The notes under the pieces were generated by a model that was not told where the DNA came from, did no database searches, and saw only the letters and a program-made list of their open reading frames with translations. Made by a program: the position numbers and the translations under genes. From NCBI GenBank assembly GCA_004294135.1, contig RDZY01000009.1:78693-142692 (forward strand): a DNA stretch of 64,000 nt, read 5' to 3'. Below, in pieces: positions 45,114 through 54,187 of this stretch. Each line of letters begins with the position of its first letter. Position 1 is the first letter of the stretch. The stretch comes from Sphingobacteriia bacterium. Its GTDB lineage: Bacteria; Bacteroidota; Bacteroidia; Chitinophagales; Chitinophagaceae.

Positions 45114-46453
45114 ATAAATTTTGCATTAATCTCATAAATATAAAGCATAATAAAAAGCACCAGTGTTACCAATAGTGGTTTGTTACTAATGATTTTTTCA
45201 ACAGGATCATCGGATATATTTTCATTGCTATCAAAATAAAAAAACAAGATGGCCGCAGCGGCAATATTCATTAAAAAGAAAAAATAGGGCGATTGAATAG
45301 CCAACACAAAATAAGCATGTACATTCAACAATACAATGGCGGCCATTGCAAAATTATACATGAGGTGTTGAAGCATCATGGCGTCTTCTTTGTTGTATTT
45401 TCTACCAGCTATACTGGAATTAGTTGAAAGCCTACATTCCAAGTATCTTTTATTCAAGCACAATGCAAGGATAGACAGGGTAAGCGTTGCAACAAACCAG
45501 CCCGTTAATGGGGTTGCTGAAATAGATGCGCCATAAAATATACGAATCAGGTAGAAAGAGCAGAGTAAGAGCATATCAAAAAAACGAATTCGTTTTCCCC
45601 TCACAGAATAAAAATAATTTAGGCCTAAGTATCCCAATAAAATAATGGTGGAGTGTACTGCTACTATTGCGCTTAAAGCTAGGCCAATACCCATTAATAA
45701 AAGCGCGAAAAAAACAGCGGGACTCACCGCCACATCTGCCGCAGCTAGTGGTCTTTTTTGTTTGAGCGGATGGCGTCTATCGTTTTCAATATCTAATAAA
45801 TCATTCAGAATATAACAACCAGAGGCAATCAAAGAAAAGCAAATAAACCCGACTAATAAATACCCCAAAATATGCAGTTGGTAATTCCCCGATAATAAAA
45901 AAGGCATGAAAATAATTCCGTTTTTAATCCAGTTACGAGGGCGGATTAATTTGCAATAATCTGTGATGGAATTTTTTTGGGTATTGAGATCCTGTACCCT
46001 TATGGCGTGTTTGGCTTTAGCAAAAATGGGCTCATCGGCTTTGGAGTCGCCCATATAATCAAAATCATCACCCCATTTTTGGATGATAAAATCTAGTTTT
46101 TCCTTACCCTTTAAATTCCGTTCAACACTACCATCAATCGCATGAAAGAGTTGAAGTGGTGCTACTATTTTTTGTACGAAAAATAGGGGGCTGGCACTTA
46201 CTACTACTATTTTATCGTACTTTTTTTTATTGGTTTCCATCCATTGCAAAACGGCTGGATTAATGAGTAGGCTTGGGTTATAGTCAACCACCAGCTCTGA
46301 AAGCAATAGCTGCTTTAGTTGCAGTAAACTGCCGCGCCTTAAAAAAAAGTGTTGGAAAATAAAAAAGGGATTGCGAATCAACTTTCGAAAGAAAGCCTCT
46401 TTAAAAAAATCATTTTTAAAGAAAGTTCCGTCGAAATCTATCACGCAAATCAT
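45110..46453 (-). CDS. HAD phosphatase-UbiA fusion, polyprenyl-phosphate phosphoribosyltransferase type
   Basis: 447 residues. Residues ~1-165 are a HAD hydrolase: DFDGT (D6, D8), VVSAS (~84-88), GKEKLDF and MGDSKADEP (D136, D140). Residues ~166-447 are a UbiA-type integral membrane prenyltransferase: LIRPRNWIKNGI, NDLLDIENDRRHPLKQKRP (217-235) and YFYSVRGKRIRFFDMLLL. The spacing and the ...HPxKxxRP form match DPPR synthase (Rv3806c/UbiA) rather than quinone prenyltransferases. Predicted: transfer phosphoribose from PRPP to polyprenyl phosphate, with the HAD domain removing the 5-phosphate. The start at 46453 (MICVIDFDGT) overlaps the upstream stop by 4 nt (ATGA). Confidence 0.88.
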   Translation of the reverse strand: MICVIDFDGTFFKNDFFKEAFFRKLIRNPFFIFQHFFLRRGSLLQLKQLLLSELVVDYNPSLLINPAVLQWMETNKKKYDKIVVVSASPLFFVQKIVAPLQLFHAIDGSVERNLKGKEKLDFIIQKWGDDFDYMGDSKADEPIFAKAKHAIRVQDLNTQKNSITDYCKLIRPRNWIKNGIIFMPFLLSGNYQLHILGYLLVGFICFSLIASGCYILNDLLDIENDRRHPLKQKRPLAAADVAVSPAVFFALLLMGIGLALSAIVAVHSTIILLGYLGLNYFYSVRGKRIRFFDMLLLCSFYLIRIFYGASISATPLTGWFVATLTLSILALCLNKRYLECRLSTNSSIAGRKYNKEDAMMLQHLMYNFAMAAIVLLNVHAYFVLAIQSPYFFFLMNIAAAAILFFYFDSNENISDDPVEKIISNKPLLVTLVLFIMLYIYEINAKFI

Positions 46454-47433
46454 TCGGCTAAAACGGGTCTGGATACACTTACTTGTTCCTGAATCCATTC
46501 ATAGGTCTTTGTTAAACCTTCAGCCAAGGGACGGCTGGGAGCCCATCCTAATGCTTGTTTAATTAATTTATTGTCAGAATTGCGACCTCTCACACCCGTA
46601 TAACTAACGGGAATATTATTGATAGACAAGGGTTTATTGGCAATCTTCATTACCATCGCAGCCAATTGATTCAATGAAACCATTTCTTCGGAACCAATAT
46701 TAACGGGGCCAATAAAATTCGATTCCATCAATCGCTCAACGGCTTCAAGGCATTCATCAATATAAAGAAAAGAGCGGGTTTGCAAACCATCACCCCATAC
46801 ATCAATAAACCCATTTTCAGCAGCTTCGGCCACTTTTCTACAAATAGCAGCAGGGGCTTTTTCCTTGCCACCTACCCAAGTACCTTCGGGACCAAATACA
46901 TTGTGAAAACGAGCAATACGTATATCGAGACCATAATTTTTATTGAAAGCCAAGTAAAGTCGCTCACTGAATAATTTCTCCCAGCCATATTCACTATCAG
47001 GAGCCGCAGGGTAAGCAGAAGATTCAGCGCATTTTGGATTGGCAGGATCCATCTGGTTGTATTCGGGATAAATACAGGCCGAGGACGAATAAAATATTTT
47101 TTTAACCCCCATTTTATTAGCCTCACGAATAATATTCAAATTTATGGAAGCTGAATTGTGCATTAGATTGGCGTCGTTATCACCAGTAAAAATATACCCT
47201 GCACCACCCATATCAGAAGCCAATTGGTACACTTCATCAAAAGGCATATCCAAAATCTGTCGAACGAATTCCTGATCTGTGAGATCGCCAAGAATGAACT
47301 CATCGGCGGGGGAATCACTGAATTCGTGCAGTTTTAAATCCACTCCACGCACCCAATGACCTTGCTTTTTCAGTCGCTTTACCAAATGCCCCCCAATAAA
47401 TCCACCTGCCCCACATACCAACAATTTCTTCAT
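46450..47433 (-). CDS. GDP-mannose 3,5-epimerase-like SDR
   Basis: 327 residues. NAD-binding GAGGFIGGHL (8-17). The residues required in plant GDP-mannose 3,5-epimerase all have counterparts: Cys120 in SSSACIYPE, Tyr149/Lys153 in YGWEK, Lys192 in GGKEKAPAA, and Arg282/284 in GVRGRNSDN; the segments GPEGTWVGGKEKAPAAICRK and WGDGLQTRSF are nearly word for word. Predicted product GDP-L-galactose (or GDP-L-gulose) as donor for the glycan. The start MKKLLVCG at 47433 overlaps the preceding stop by 4 nt; a frame from 47487 adds 18 unlikely residues. Confidence 0.87.
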   Translation of the reverse strand: MKKLLVCGAGGFIGGHLVKRLKKQGHWVRGVDLKLHEFSDSPADEFILGDLTDQEFVRQILDMPFDEVYQLASDMGGAGYIFTGDNDANLMHNSASINLNIIREANKMGVKKIFYSSSACIYPEYNQMDPANPKCAESSAYPAAPDSEYGWEKLFSERLYLAFNKNYGLDIRIARFHNVFGPEGTWVGGKEKAPAAICRKVAEAAENGFIDVWGDGLQTRSFLYIDECLEAVERLMESNFIGPVNIGSEEMVSLNQLAAMVMKIANKPLSINNIPVSYTGVRGRNSDNKLIKQALGWAPSRPLAEGLTKTYEWIQEQVSVSRPVLAE

Positions 47434-48200
47434 ATTGACTTGTTTTTGACCCTGTAAAAGTCCACAAATTCTTTGATATTTAGCCAAATGAACCTAGGAA
47501 CAATTTCAAAATATCTTTTATACAACCTTTTTGGTTCCATCAGCAGCCTAAAAAACCATTCCAAGCCCGCATTCTGCATCCATTTAGGAGCTTGCTTCAC
47601 ACGCCCAGTATGGAAGTCAAAAGCAGCCCCAACGGCTACAATAAACCGAGTTTGGGTAAAATTGGCCAGCCGATGGGCAAATTTTTCCTGTTTGGGGCAG
47701 CTCATTCCAATCCACACAATATGGGCACCAGAAAGGGTGATTTCGCTGCCCAGCGTTCTCATTTCATCGTCGCTCATGGTACGAAAGGGGGGGCAAAAAA
47801 CACCTACCACCCGATTGTTTCCAAAATCATCCTTACAACGCAAGCGCAATGCTTCGGCCACGCCCTCATTGCCACCACAGAAAAAATGCTGAATGGGTAA
47901 ATCCGCAGAAGCTTTTATCAGCTCCATAAAAAAATCAGGGCCATAGCAGCGACTCATGGTTTTAGCTCCTTTTAATTTACCCACCCAAACCGTGGGCATT
48001 CCATCAGGAAGGTTTATAAAAGAGCTGGCCAGTTGGTGGTGAAACAAGGGATCTTTATAGGCTTCCACCAAGCCGTGCGCACCCGTAGCTGTTACTACAC
48101 GATTGTAAACGTTTGTAGGCGATTGAGCAGCGGCGCAGATTTCAGCCACCGCTGCCGCAATATTTTTTGTGTAAAATGATATTCCTAAAACTTTCACCAT
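47430..48200 (-). CDS. WecG/TagA/CpsF-family glycosyltransferase
   Basis: Membrane-associated transferase that usually adds the second sugar (often a ManNAc-type residue) to a polyprenyl-PP-sugar. 256 residues with the family landmarks LPDGMPTVWVGKLKG, CYGPDFFMELIK, HFFCGGNEGVAEAL, IVWIGMSCPKQEKFAHRL and VGAAFDFHTGRVKQAPKWM, ending with the basic ERLYKRY-type tail (EPKRLYKRYFEIVPRF). It overlaps the FkbM gene by 1 nt and the epimerase gene by 4 nt, within the capsule operon. Confidence 0.93.
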   Translation of the reverse strand: MVKVLGISFYTKNIAAAVAEICAAAQSPTNVYNRVVTATGAHGLVEAYKDPLFHHQLASSFINLPDGMPTVWVGKLKGAKTMSRCYGPDFFMELIKASADLPIQHFFCGGNEGVAEALRLRCKDDFGNNRVVGVFCPPFRTMSDDEMRTLGSEITLSGAHIVWIGMSCPKQEKFAHRLANFTQTRFIVAVGAAFDFHTGRVKQAPKWMQNAGLEWFFRLLMEPKRLYKRYFEIVPRFIWLNIKEFVDFYRVKNKSI

Positions 48201-48973
48201 TATCGCTTGGCATGTATATCAAACCAACTTAAATTATTATAAGGTTGGTTGGTATCTTTTGAATAAAATTGATGGTAACAATCGCGAATATAATCGGCTT
48301 TCATCCAATTGCCAGGCGTGTATTCAGCAAAGGGACCAGAACTACCGTAGCGATATTTTAGGGGGAAGAGCTGGGGGAATTTTAGCTGAAACCTATTCCA
48401 TTTGCCCTGCAAAGTATCGAGTGGATTTTGCATTTCTTTGGCCATATTAAAGGGCTGAAAATTTCTGGCTTGGTTTATTAATTTAAATTGGGTATAGCCT
48501 TTGTGAATTAGTATATCAAGACAATCAATACCAGAAGCTTCGCAGGAAATATAAGCGGGGCCTGACGCTGCCGATTCAACGCTGTTGATGCAAATGGGAT
48601 CGTAGCCTTCAATATCAATTTTTAAATAAAAGGGTATCCCATATTTTTCAAATAAGGTAGCGGCAGTATCGCAAGGAATATCTATAATAGTAAAGGGAGT
48701 ATTATTGCGGGTGCCAATGGCTTTATCAAAAGAACTCCATTCCAACAAATGATCGTTTCTATAAAAAGGGAGTATGCCCGATTTATCAGCAATGCCAAGA
48801 TTCACCACAGTTAATTTGCCTGATTTTATTTCTTTTTTAAAAAGCAGTCTAGCCCGCTCAGCCAATGCAGGGTTGGCTTCTACAGCTACTACCCGAAAGC
48901 CATGTTGAAGATATTTTTTGGTATCTTCTCCTTTGTGCATGCCAATATCAAAAATTAAATCAGACTCCATCAT
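48200..48973 (-). CDS. FkbM-family methyltransferase
   Basis: SAM-dependent O-methyltransferase with the FkbM pattern: LIFDIGMHKGEDTKKYLQHG, VVAVEANPALAERAR, VVNLGIADKSG and YLKIDIEGYDPICI (aspartate/glutamate of motif IV). 257 residues from ATG 48973. The longer frame begins with TTG at 48991 and is not preferred. It overlaps the flippase gene by 14 nt. It probably methylates a sugar of the exported glycan. Confidence 0.88.
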   Translation of the reverse strand: MMESDLIFDIGMHKGEDTKKYLQHGFRVVAVEANPALAERARLLFKKEIKSGKLTVVNLGIADKSGILPFYRNDHLLEWSSFDKAIGTRNNTPFTIIDIPCDTAATLFEKYGIPFYLKIDIEGYDPICINSVESAASGPAYISCEASGIDCLDILIHKGYTQFKLINQARNFQPFNMAKEMQNPLDTLQGKWNRFQLKFPQLFPLKYRYGSSGPFAEYTPGNWMKADYIRDCYHQFYSKDTNQPYNNLSWFDIHAKR

Positions 48974-50258
48974 ATTTTTTTTGTGTATCAATATATTGCT
49001 GAAAAGTTTTGAGTAAATACCAAGGATTAAAAATAAAGTTGGTAATTAATAGGGCAATTAAAGAACCCAATGCCATGCCAATAATTCCGTATTGAAGTAG
49101 TAAAAAATATCCCAAAATCAATCCAATAATTCCTTGAAAAATGGAGACGATGGTAGGCATTCTATTCAGTTTTAAAGCACTGATATAGGTAGCAGAAACA
49201 TTATCGATTACAATAAACAAAATAAAAAGAGAGAACAGTGTAAATAAGCTGACCATTTCTGCATCTGGGTATTTACTCCATTGCAAAAAGAAAGGTTTGG
49301 CAATGAATATGGTGGCTAAAAAAACCGCGACTGCAAACAAGGTCATGCTTTTCATTGATTTGTAAAACAGTTGTTTAATCAATACCCAATTGCCTTCTTG
49401 CTGAATATTAGCGAGACGGGGAAAAAGCACAATGGTAAAATTAGACAGTCCAATACGAATGATATCGTAGAAGCGAGTAACAATTAGGTATTTCGCAACC
49501 CCATCAGCACCCACAAAAGAATTCATTAAAATTACTTGTGAATTAAATACCAGCATACCAGCAACAGATGTAAGGAAATACCAGAAACTGTATTGCAAAT
49601 GTGTCATTAAAAGTGAGATGGAAAAAAAATCAAACGCTATCTTAAAATTAATTTCTTTTCTAGCGTGGTAAAACAACATGAATAAATAAATAAAATTCAC
49701 TGCTGCACTTACCAAAAGCAATACAGCAATTGAATATTGAGTTGATAATACAAGAATCAGTAAAAATTCCAATAGTAATTTAACCACCCGAATGGTTTTA
49801 CCCACAAAAATTTTATTGGCAGATTGTATCACTACATCAAACAGCGCAGCCAACATATTCTGTGTAATTAAAAGGGCTGTAATGCAGGAGTAGAAAAGGA
49901 TGCTGTTTTCAACCTTAATTATTTTTACATAAAAAAGGGTGTATAAAATGGGCATCCCCAATAGCAATAAAAAGCAAAAAAAGAAAATCAGGGTATTAAT
50001 CAATTGAACAGATTCTGAGGCGTTGTGAATTAGTTTTTTCAGCAACCCAATATTCAAACCAAAATCAAAAATACCGGCAAAAACTACCACATTCAAAATC
50101 ACGCCATAAGTCCCAAAATCAGCCGTACCCAAACGCCCCAATAAAATAGGGGTAAGAATAAGGATGGACAATGCGCTTACAATCTGCGATAAAAAAGTAG
50201 AGCATAGGTTGAATAAATACCTAGAATGGGTTTGTATGGAAATAAAGCGTTTGTTCAA
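48960..50258 (-). CDS. Wzx-type polysaccharide flippase
   Basis: MATE/MOP-superfamily membrane protein, 432 residues with about 12 spans, flipping the lipid-linked repeat unit across the inner membrane. N-terminus LSQIVSALSILILTPILLGRLG followed by ADFGTYGV is the classic Polysacc_synt start. No ATG is available near the N-terminus; TTG at 50258, 2 nt before the end of the preceding gene's stop, is the best start. Directly downstream of the Wzy-type gene. Confidence 0.88.
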   Translation of the reverse strand: MNKRFISIQTHSRYLFNLCSTFLSQIVSALSILILTPILLGRLGTADFGTYGVILNVVVFAGIFDFGLNIGLLKKLIHNASESVQLINTLIFFFCFLLLLGMPILYTLFYVKIIKVENSILFYSCITALLITQNMLAALFDVVIQSANKIFVGKTIRVVKLLLEFLLILVLSTQYSIAVLLLVSAAVNFIYLFMLFYHARKEINFKIAFDFFSISLLMTHLQYSFWYFLTSVAGMLVFNSQVILMNSFVGADGVAKYLIVTRFYDIIRIGLSNFTIVLFPRLANIQQEGNWVLIKQLFYKSMKSMTLFAVAVFLATIFIAKPFFLQWSKYPDAEMVSLFTLFSLFILFIVIDNVSATYISALKLNRMPTIVSIFQGIIGLILGYFLLLQYGIIGMALGSLIALLITNFIFNPWYLLKTFQQYIDTQKKYDGV

Positions 50259-50260
50259 AT

Positions 50261-51517
50261 TTATACTACTGTTTCCGTTTCAGATTGATTTAATTGGTTG
50301 ATATAATAAAGCCCTACAAAAGTCCAAAAAGGAAATGCCCCCATTGACCCTTCTAAAAAAACATCAAAAGATGCATTCAATAGAAATATGGTAATAATAC
50401 ACAATAATACGAGACCTAATTCAGAAATTTCAGGGTCGCGAAATTGTTTAAAGTGCAAATACATCCAATAACACCATAGCAAAAAAATAGGCACCCCGAA
50501 TCTAGCCAAAATATTCAAATGAAAATTATGCGGAGAGCGGAGATCATCGTCGCCATCGGGAGAAATATTGTCGTCAGCAGCCAAACTCATACCCAATCCT
50601 TTTCCCTGCAAAAAATATTCACCTAAAAAGGTATAATCAATGATTTTGCCCCACCAAACCAAACGCCAAACATTGTTATCGCTTCTGGTAGTCCCTTTTT
50701 CGGTACTAACAATACTGGTAATATTTTCTTTCAGTTGATCAAGTCCCAATTTTCGACCTTGAAAATTCTCCTTCACATTGGTAGCCATATAAACAGGTAG
50801 TGCCAGTATTAATAAAAGGGGCACAAACCTTAAATAGTAATATACTTGTTTTTTTAAAGCCGCTTGCTTAGAGAAGAAAAAGAACAAACAAAAGCAAGTG
50901 GCAAAGCAAAGCATGCCAGCTCGACTGTAAGAGGATGCTATTAAAAAAAGGTAAGCAATCAATATGGCATTCGCAATGAAGAACCGAAGCGATAATTTAA
51001 TTTTTCCATTTAAAATAAATAGCACAGTAATAAATAAATGCACAGCCATATCACCATACTTATAGTGCAAGAGGTGAATGCCGCCTACCAGTTTAAAATC
51101 GGCAATAAAAGGGATATAAGAGAGCGAGAAAAAAGAGAGCGTAGCCACCAATGGAAACCAAGTATAAATTTTATAAATACCATTCAGCAGGTAATCAATA
51201 TCTGCTTTGAAAAAGAAAATAATAATCACAAATAATCCGTAATTGAAAATAAAAGAGTCCCTAATAATATTCAGCAATTGGTATTGAGGTAAGGCGCGGA
51301 TGATGTAAGCAAGGGCAATGAAAAAAAACAAAAATAGGCCCGCGACTTTCCTATCTTTTGGAATTTCCAAAGCCCTGAAATTGGCGAGTACCACTACAAC
51401 GCCAATCACCAATAAAGCTTCTGCTAAAAAAGTGTAGGCAATGCCTTTATTAAAATATACATAGAGTGCAAGCACTACAATATAAAAATCTAGGTATAGT
51501 TTACGAGCAAGATTCAT
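50261..51517 (-). CDS. Wzy/O-antigen ligase-type membrane polymerase
   Basis: Polytopic membrane protein of 418 residues (about 10-12 spans) with a large polar loop (~250-325) and the Wzy_C-like pattern IASSYSRAGMLCFATCFCLF followed by GKGLGMSLAADD and SPHNFHLNILARFGVPIFLL. The H-N-x-H-L motif is typical of O-antigen ligase/polymerase family proteins. Placed next to Wzx, it most likely polymerises repeat units (Wzy role). It overlaps the following GT25-like gene by 4 nt. Confidence 0.87.
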   Translation of the reverse strand: MNLARKLYLDFYIVVLALYVYFNKGIAYTFLAEALLVIGVVVVLANFRALEIPKDRKVAGLFLFFFIALAYIIRALPQYQLLNIIRDSFIFNYGLFVIIIFFFKADIDYLLNGIYKIYTWFPLVATLSFFSLSYIPFIADFKLVGGIHLLHYKYGDMAVHLFITVLFILNGKIKLSLRFFIANAILIAYLFLIASSYSRAGMLCFATCFCLFFFFSKQAALKKQVYYYLRFVPLLLILALPVYMATNVKENFQGRKLGLDQLKENITSIVSTEKGTTRSDNNVWRLVWWGKIIDYTFLGEYFLQGKGLGMSLAADDNISPDGDDDLRSPHNFHLNILARFGVPIFLLWCYWMYLHFKQFRDPEISELGLVLLCIITIFLLNASFDVFLEGSMGAFPFWTFVGLYYINQLNQSETETVV

Positions 51518-52239
51518 TTAAAAAAACAGATCAGTTTATTTTTAATGGTTAAGAGCGTTAAAAATACATCGTTTACAAGCGTAAATACTGGTTTTTTTCT
51601 AATATGGCTGTCCGCACCACAAGTACTAACCAGTTCAGGCATAATACCACCCAACTTTAATTCGTGTTGCAGAAAGAAACGCTTGAACTGATCAACTGGA
51701 TAATTAAATAAGCCCGTTCTTTTTAATAAAAGTGCCGCGGCTTTTTTATTTAAGCTGTAACCATAAGTACAATAGATGCTCTTAATAAAGGGTTCCCCAA
51801 TGGTATAATCAGGATTCAATTGTTTTTTTGTACTGCGAAAAAGCTGCATATTTCCATCCCAAGCACCGTAAAAAAACAGGTCGTAAATTTGGGGAGAAAC
51901 TGAAGCATCGGAAGCATCCAAAAAGGTGTTGAAAGCTGCTAAATTGTTGATGGTGCTATCCGATTCAAGTATCAAAAAATGATCGGAAGCATTGCCCGGG
52001 CCTTCCATAATTTTTCTCCATATATTTCTATGGCTGAGTAAGCAACCAATTTCACCCGCAAGCAAAGGAATGCCAGTGCGTAACCGAGCGCAATCCATTG
52101 CTTTTTGCAGGAAAGGAATTTTTTGTTTGGAAGCATAAACTGCATCCACCAATTCCGCATGGGGCAGGCAACTGCGCAAAAGCGCTACGTTGGCAGCGCG
52201 AGCTTGTTCATATTTGGAAAAGAGGATAAAAGTTTTCAA
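51514..52239 (-). CDS. GT25-like glycosyltransferase (LPS/capsule type)
   Basis: 241 residues. The GT25 core is visible: LLAGEIGCLLSHRNIWRKI (~58-76) and HFLILESDSTINNL (~87-100; the ExD metal site), then SKKQLNPD and IYCTYGYSLNKKAAALLLK with Asp/Gln PVDQF near the end, as in LgtB/Lob-type transferases. The start is TTG at 52239, the only candidate before the conserved region. Cytoplasmic; acceptor unknown. Confidence 0.8.
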   Translation of the reverse strand: MKTFILFSKYEQARAANVALLRSCLPHAELVDAVYASKQKIPFLQKAMDCARLRTGIPLLAGEIGCLLSHRNIWRKIMEGPGNASDHFLILESDSTINNLAAFNTFLDASDASVSPQIYDLFFYGAWDGNMQLFRSTKKQLNPDYTIGEPFIKSIYCTYGYSLNKKAAALLLKRTGLFNYPVDQFKRFFLQHELKLGGIMPELVSTCGADSHIRKKPVFTLVNDVFLTLLTIKNKLICFFK

Positions 52240-52247
52240 ATAATATA

Positions 52248-53051
52248 TTAAAAAGTAAAAGCGGTATTGTTGAGGCGCGCAAAAGGAGTAATGAATTCGT
52301 GGTTGATGATTTTAGCATACGCAATCTGGTGCGGCTTCTGCAGCAGTTGGGCAATATGCGCAGGGAGACTATCAGAGCTGATGATGAAATCAGCACCAGC
52401 AATTAAGGCGACCAAAGATTTAAAATCATCGTAGCCAATGCCATCATCTAAGAAAGGTTTTTGAAATTTTGCTACAGCGGCCAACGCATTCTGTTGCTGC
52501 AAATTCAATAATATATTTTTTAATGCCGTAGCCGTAATTTGTTTTTTCTTCAACCTAGAATCTGGAAAAACCAATACCCGCTTGCCTTTCAAGTTTAAAC
52601 TATCAGAAACAACAGAAGGCAAATCATTGAAAGCTGCAAAAAAGTTTCGATAAGAATCGTAAATATTACCATGCTCATGAACCCATAAAAAATTAGTGCC
52701 AGTGATGCTGCGGGTAAAAAAAGATTTCCGTTTCTGCTCTAGAAAAAACGAATTGGTTTCAGTAGCATCTTTTGCAAGATTTTGAATGGCAAGGGTAAGG
52801 TTTTGCAATTCTTTTAGGGACTGCTTTGAAATAAAATAACGGTTGGTATAAGAACGGAGCAATCCTTTGTCAATACCAATATCAACAAAATCAATAGAAA
52901 AAAGGGTTGGGGGAAGAAAGGGAAGAACGGCGGAATAGAGTTCTTCTAAGTGAATAGACGCAATCAGTCGCGCTGGTTTATTACTCGCAACAGCTTGAGA
53001 AAGTGCAATGATAAAATCGCCGTAAGAACGAAGCAGAAAAAGCGTCTTCAT
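52248..53051 (-). CDS. GT9-like (heptosyltransferase-fold) glycosyltransferase
   Basis: 267 residues, shorter than typical heptosyltransferases (~340). The N-terminus TLFLLRSYGDFIIALSQAVA mimics the GDxxxxxP start of GT9, and the C-terminal half has KRVLVFPDSRLKKKQITATA and the SLVALIAGADFIISSDSLPAHIAQLL segment, which corresponds to the donor-binding D(S/T)xxxH motif. It follows the Wzz gene with 1-nt overlap (TGATG). A capsule or lipid A-core sugar transfer role is expected. Confidence 0.72.
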   Translation of the reverse strand: MKTLFLLRSYGDFIIALSQAVASNKPARLIASIHLEELYSAVLPFLPPTLFSIDFVDIGIDKGLLRSYTNRYFISKQSLKELQNLTLAIQNLAKDATETNSFFLEQKRKSFFTRSITGTNFLWVHEHGNIYDSYRNFFAAFNDLPSVVSDSLNLKGKRVLVFPDSRLKKKQITATALKNILLNLQQQNALAAVAKFQKPFLDDGIGYDDFKSLVALIAGADFIISSDSLPAHIAQLLQKPHQIAYAKIINHEFITPFARLNNTAFTF

Positions 53052-54145
53052 CAGGCAGTGGTCTTGGTAGTTACCAAATCAGGTGAAGGCGAAGGCGCAT
53101 AAGTAATGAAAGCCAGTACCAGCATCAATCCCAGCCCACCAAATACACCAATAAAGATGAGTTTAAGCAGGGGAATCTGTTGGTCTTCCAAAGGGTATTT
53201 AGCATTGTCAAGCAAATTAATAACTGGAGTTTGACCCGCCAATGCCATTCTGCTGGCTTCTAAATTTTTCATCACTTCGGTGTACAGTGCATAGGTAACC
53301 GATTTGTCTCTCTGTGATAATTCAACAGGAACAGCGGAAGATTTAAAAGCAATATTAGCGTCCAGCACTTGCAGGTTGGCACTCTTATAAGATTTAGTGT
53401 TGAGGAGTTGCATCAACGAATCGGAACGTTGTTCCATTCTCCTAATATTTTTGGCTGCCACACTGGTTTTTAAATCTACGTACATGCGCATGGTTTCTAG
53501 AACCAGCCGCTCCGTAAATAGTTTAGAAAATATTTCATTGGGAGAGGTAGTTACCACTTCAATAATAGAGCCTTTTTTATTGAGGCGTTCTGCCGTCACG
53601 TATTTTTTAGTAAGCTGTTGGTAAATAACAAGCAGCACGCTGTCTTGCAATCTGGTATTGGCTTTGCCAGCAATGGTATGGGTAAAATTACAAGTAGATA
53701 ATGCAGTATTTTTCTTCCATTTTTCATGCAGTCCACTCCACAGCAAATAGGAATCAGCGAGGGTAGCAGATTTTAAATTGGTAGCGCTGTCTACCCTACT
53801 TAACAATACTTTTTCAATAATGGTACGGCTCTTTAAAATATCCAGAATATTATCACCCGCAAAAAGTCCAGCGCTGCCAGTGAGGCCGCCAATATCAAAA
53901 CCAAATTGAGAAGCCAGTCCCGAAATACCACCACCCATGCCACCGCTTTTTTCTTCCAGAATAAAAGAAACCTTACCAGCATATTTGGGTTGTTGCATTA
54001 GGTAGAAACCAAGGGAGAAACCAAGGCCCAAAATGATGAGTAAAAGAGCGAGTCTTATTTTTTGCAAGAGGTACTTAAAAAAATCCAGTACCCCATCCAT
54101 CAGGTCGCTCATTTTTAGAACAGGAATGGTATTGTTAGACTTCAT
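53051..54145 (-). CDS. Wzz-family chain-length determinant
   Basis: Polysaccharide co-polymerase with two membrane segments (~30-50, LLIILGLGFSLGFYLM; and ~320-345, LLKLIFIGVFGGLGLMLVLAF) enclosing a coiled-coil-rich periplasmic part (~55-315). 364 residues from ATG 54145; a longer frame begins with GTG at 54184. No C-terminal tyrosine kinase domain is present. It controls glycan length together with Wzy and Wza. Confidence 0.88.
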   Translation of the reverse strand: MKSNNTIPVLKMSDLMDGVLDFFKYLLQKIRLALLLIILGLGFSLGFYLMQQPKYAGKVSFILEEKSGGMGGGISGLASQFGFDIGGLTGSAGLFAGDNILDILKSRTIIEKVLLSRVDSATNLKSATLADSYLLWSGLHEKWKKNTALSTCNFTHTIAGKANTRLQDSVLLVIYQQLTKKYVTAERLNKKGSIIEVVTTSPNEIFSKLFTERLVLETMRMYVDLKTSVAAKNIRRMEQRSDSLMQLLNTKSYKSANLQVLDANIAFKSSAVPVELSQRDKSVTYALYTEVMKNLEASRMALAGQTPVINLLDNAKYPLEDQQIPLLKLIFIGVFGGLGLMLVLAFITYAPSPSPDLVTTKTTA

Positions 54146-54187
54146 TTGGAAAAATATTTTATAAAATTCTTGATTACAACGCACCCA

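Noticed and set aside
45110..46453. Quinone-type UbiA (4-hydroxybenzoate prenyltransferase)
   Set aside because: The NDxxDxxxDRxHPxKxxRP form, the HAD fusion and the DprE neighbour point to the phosphoribosyl lipid branch; no quinone genes are nearby.
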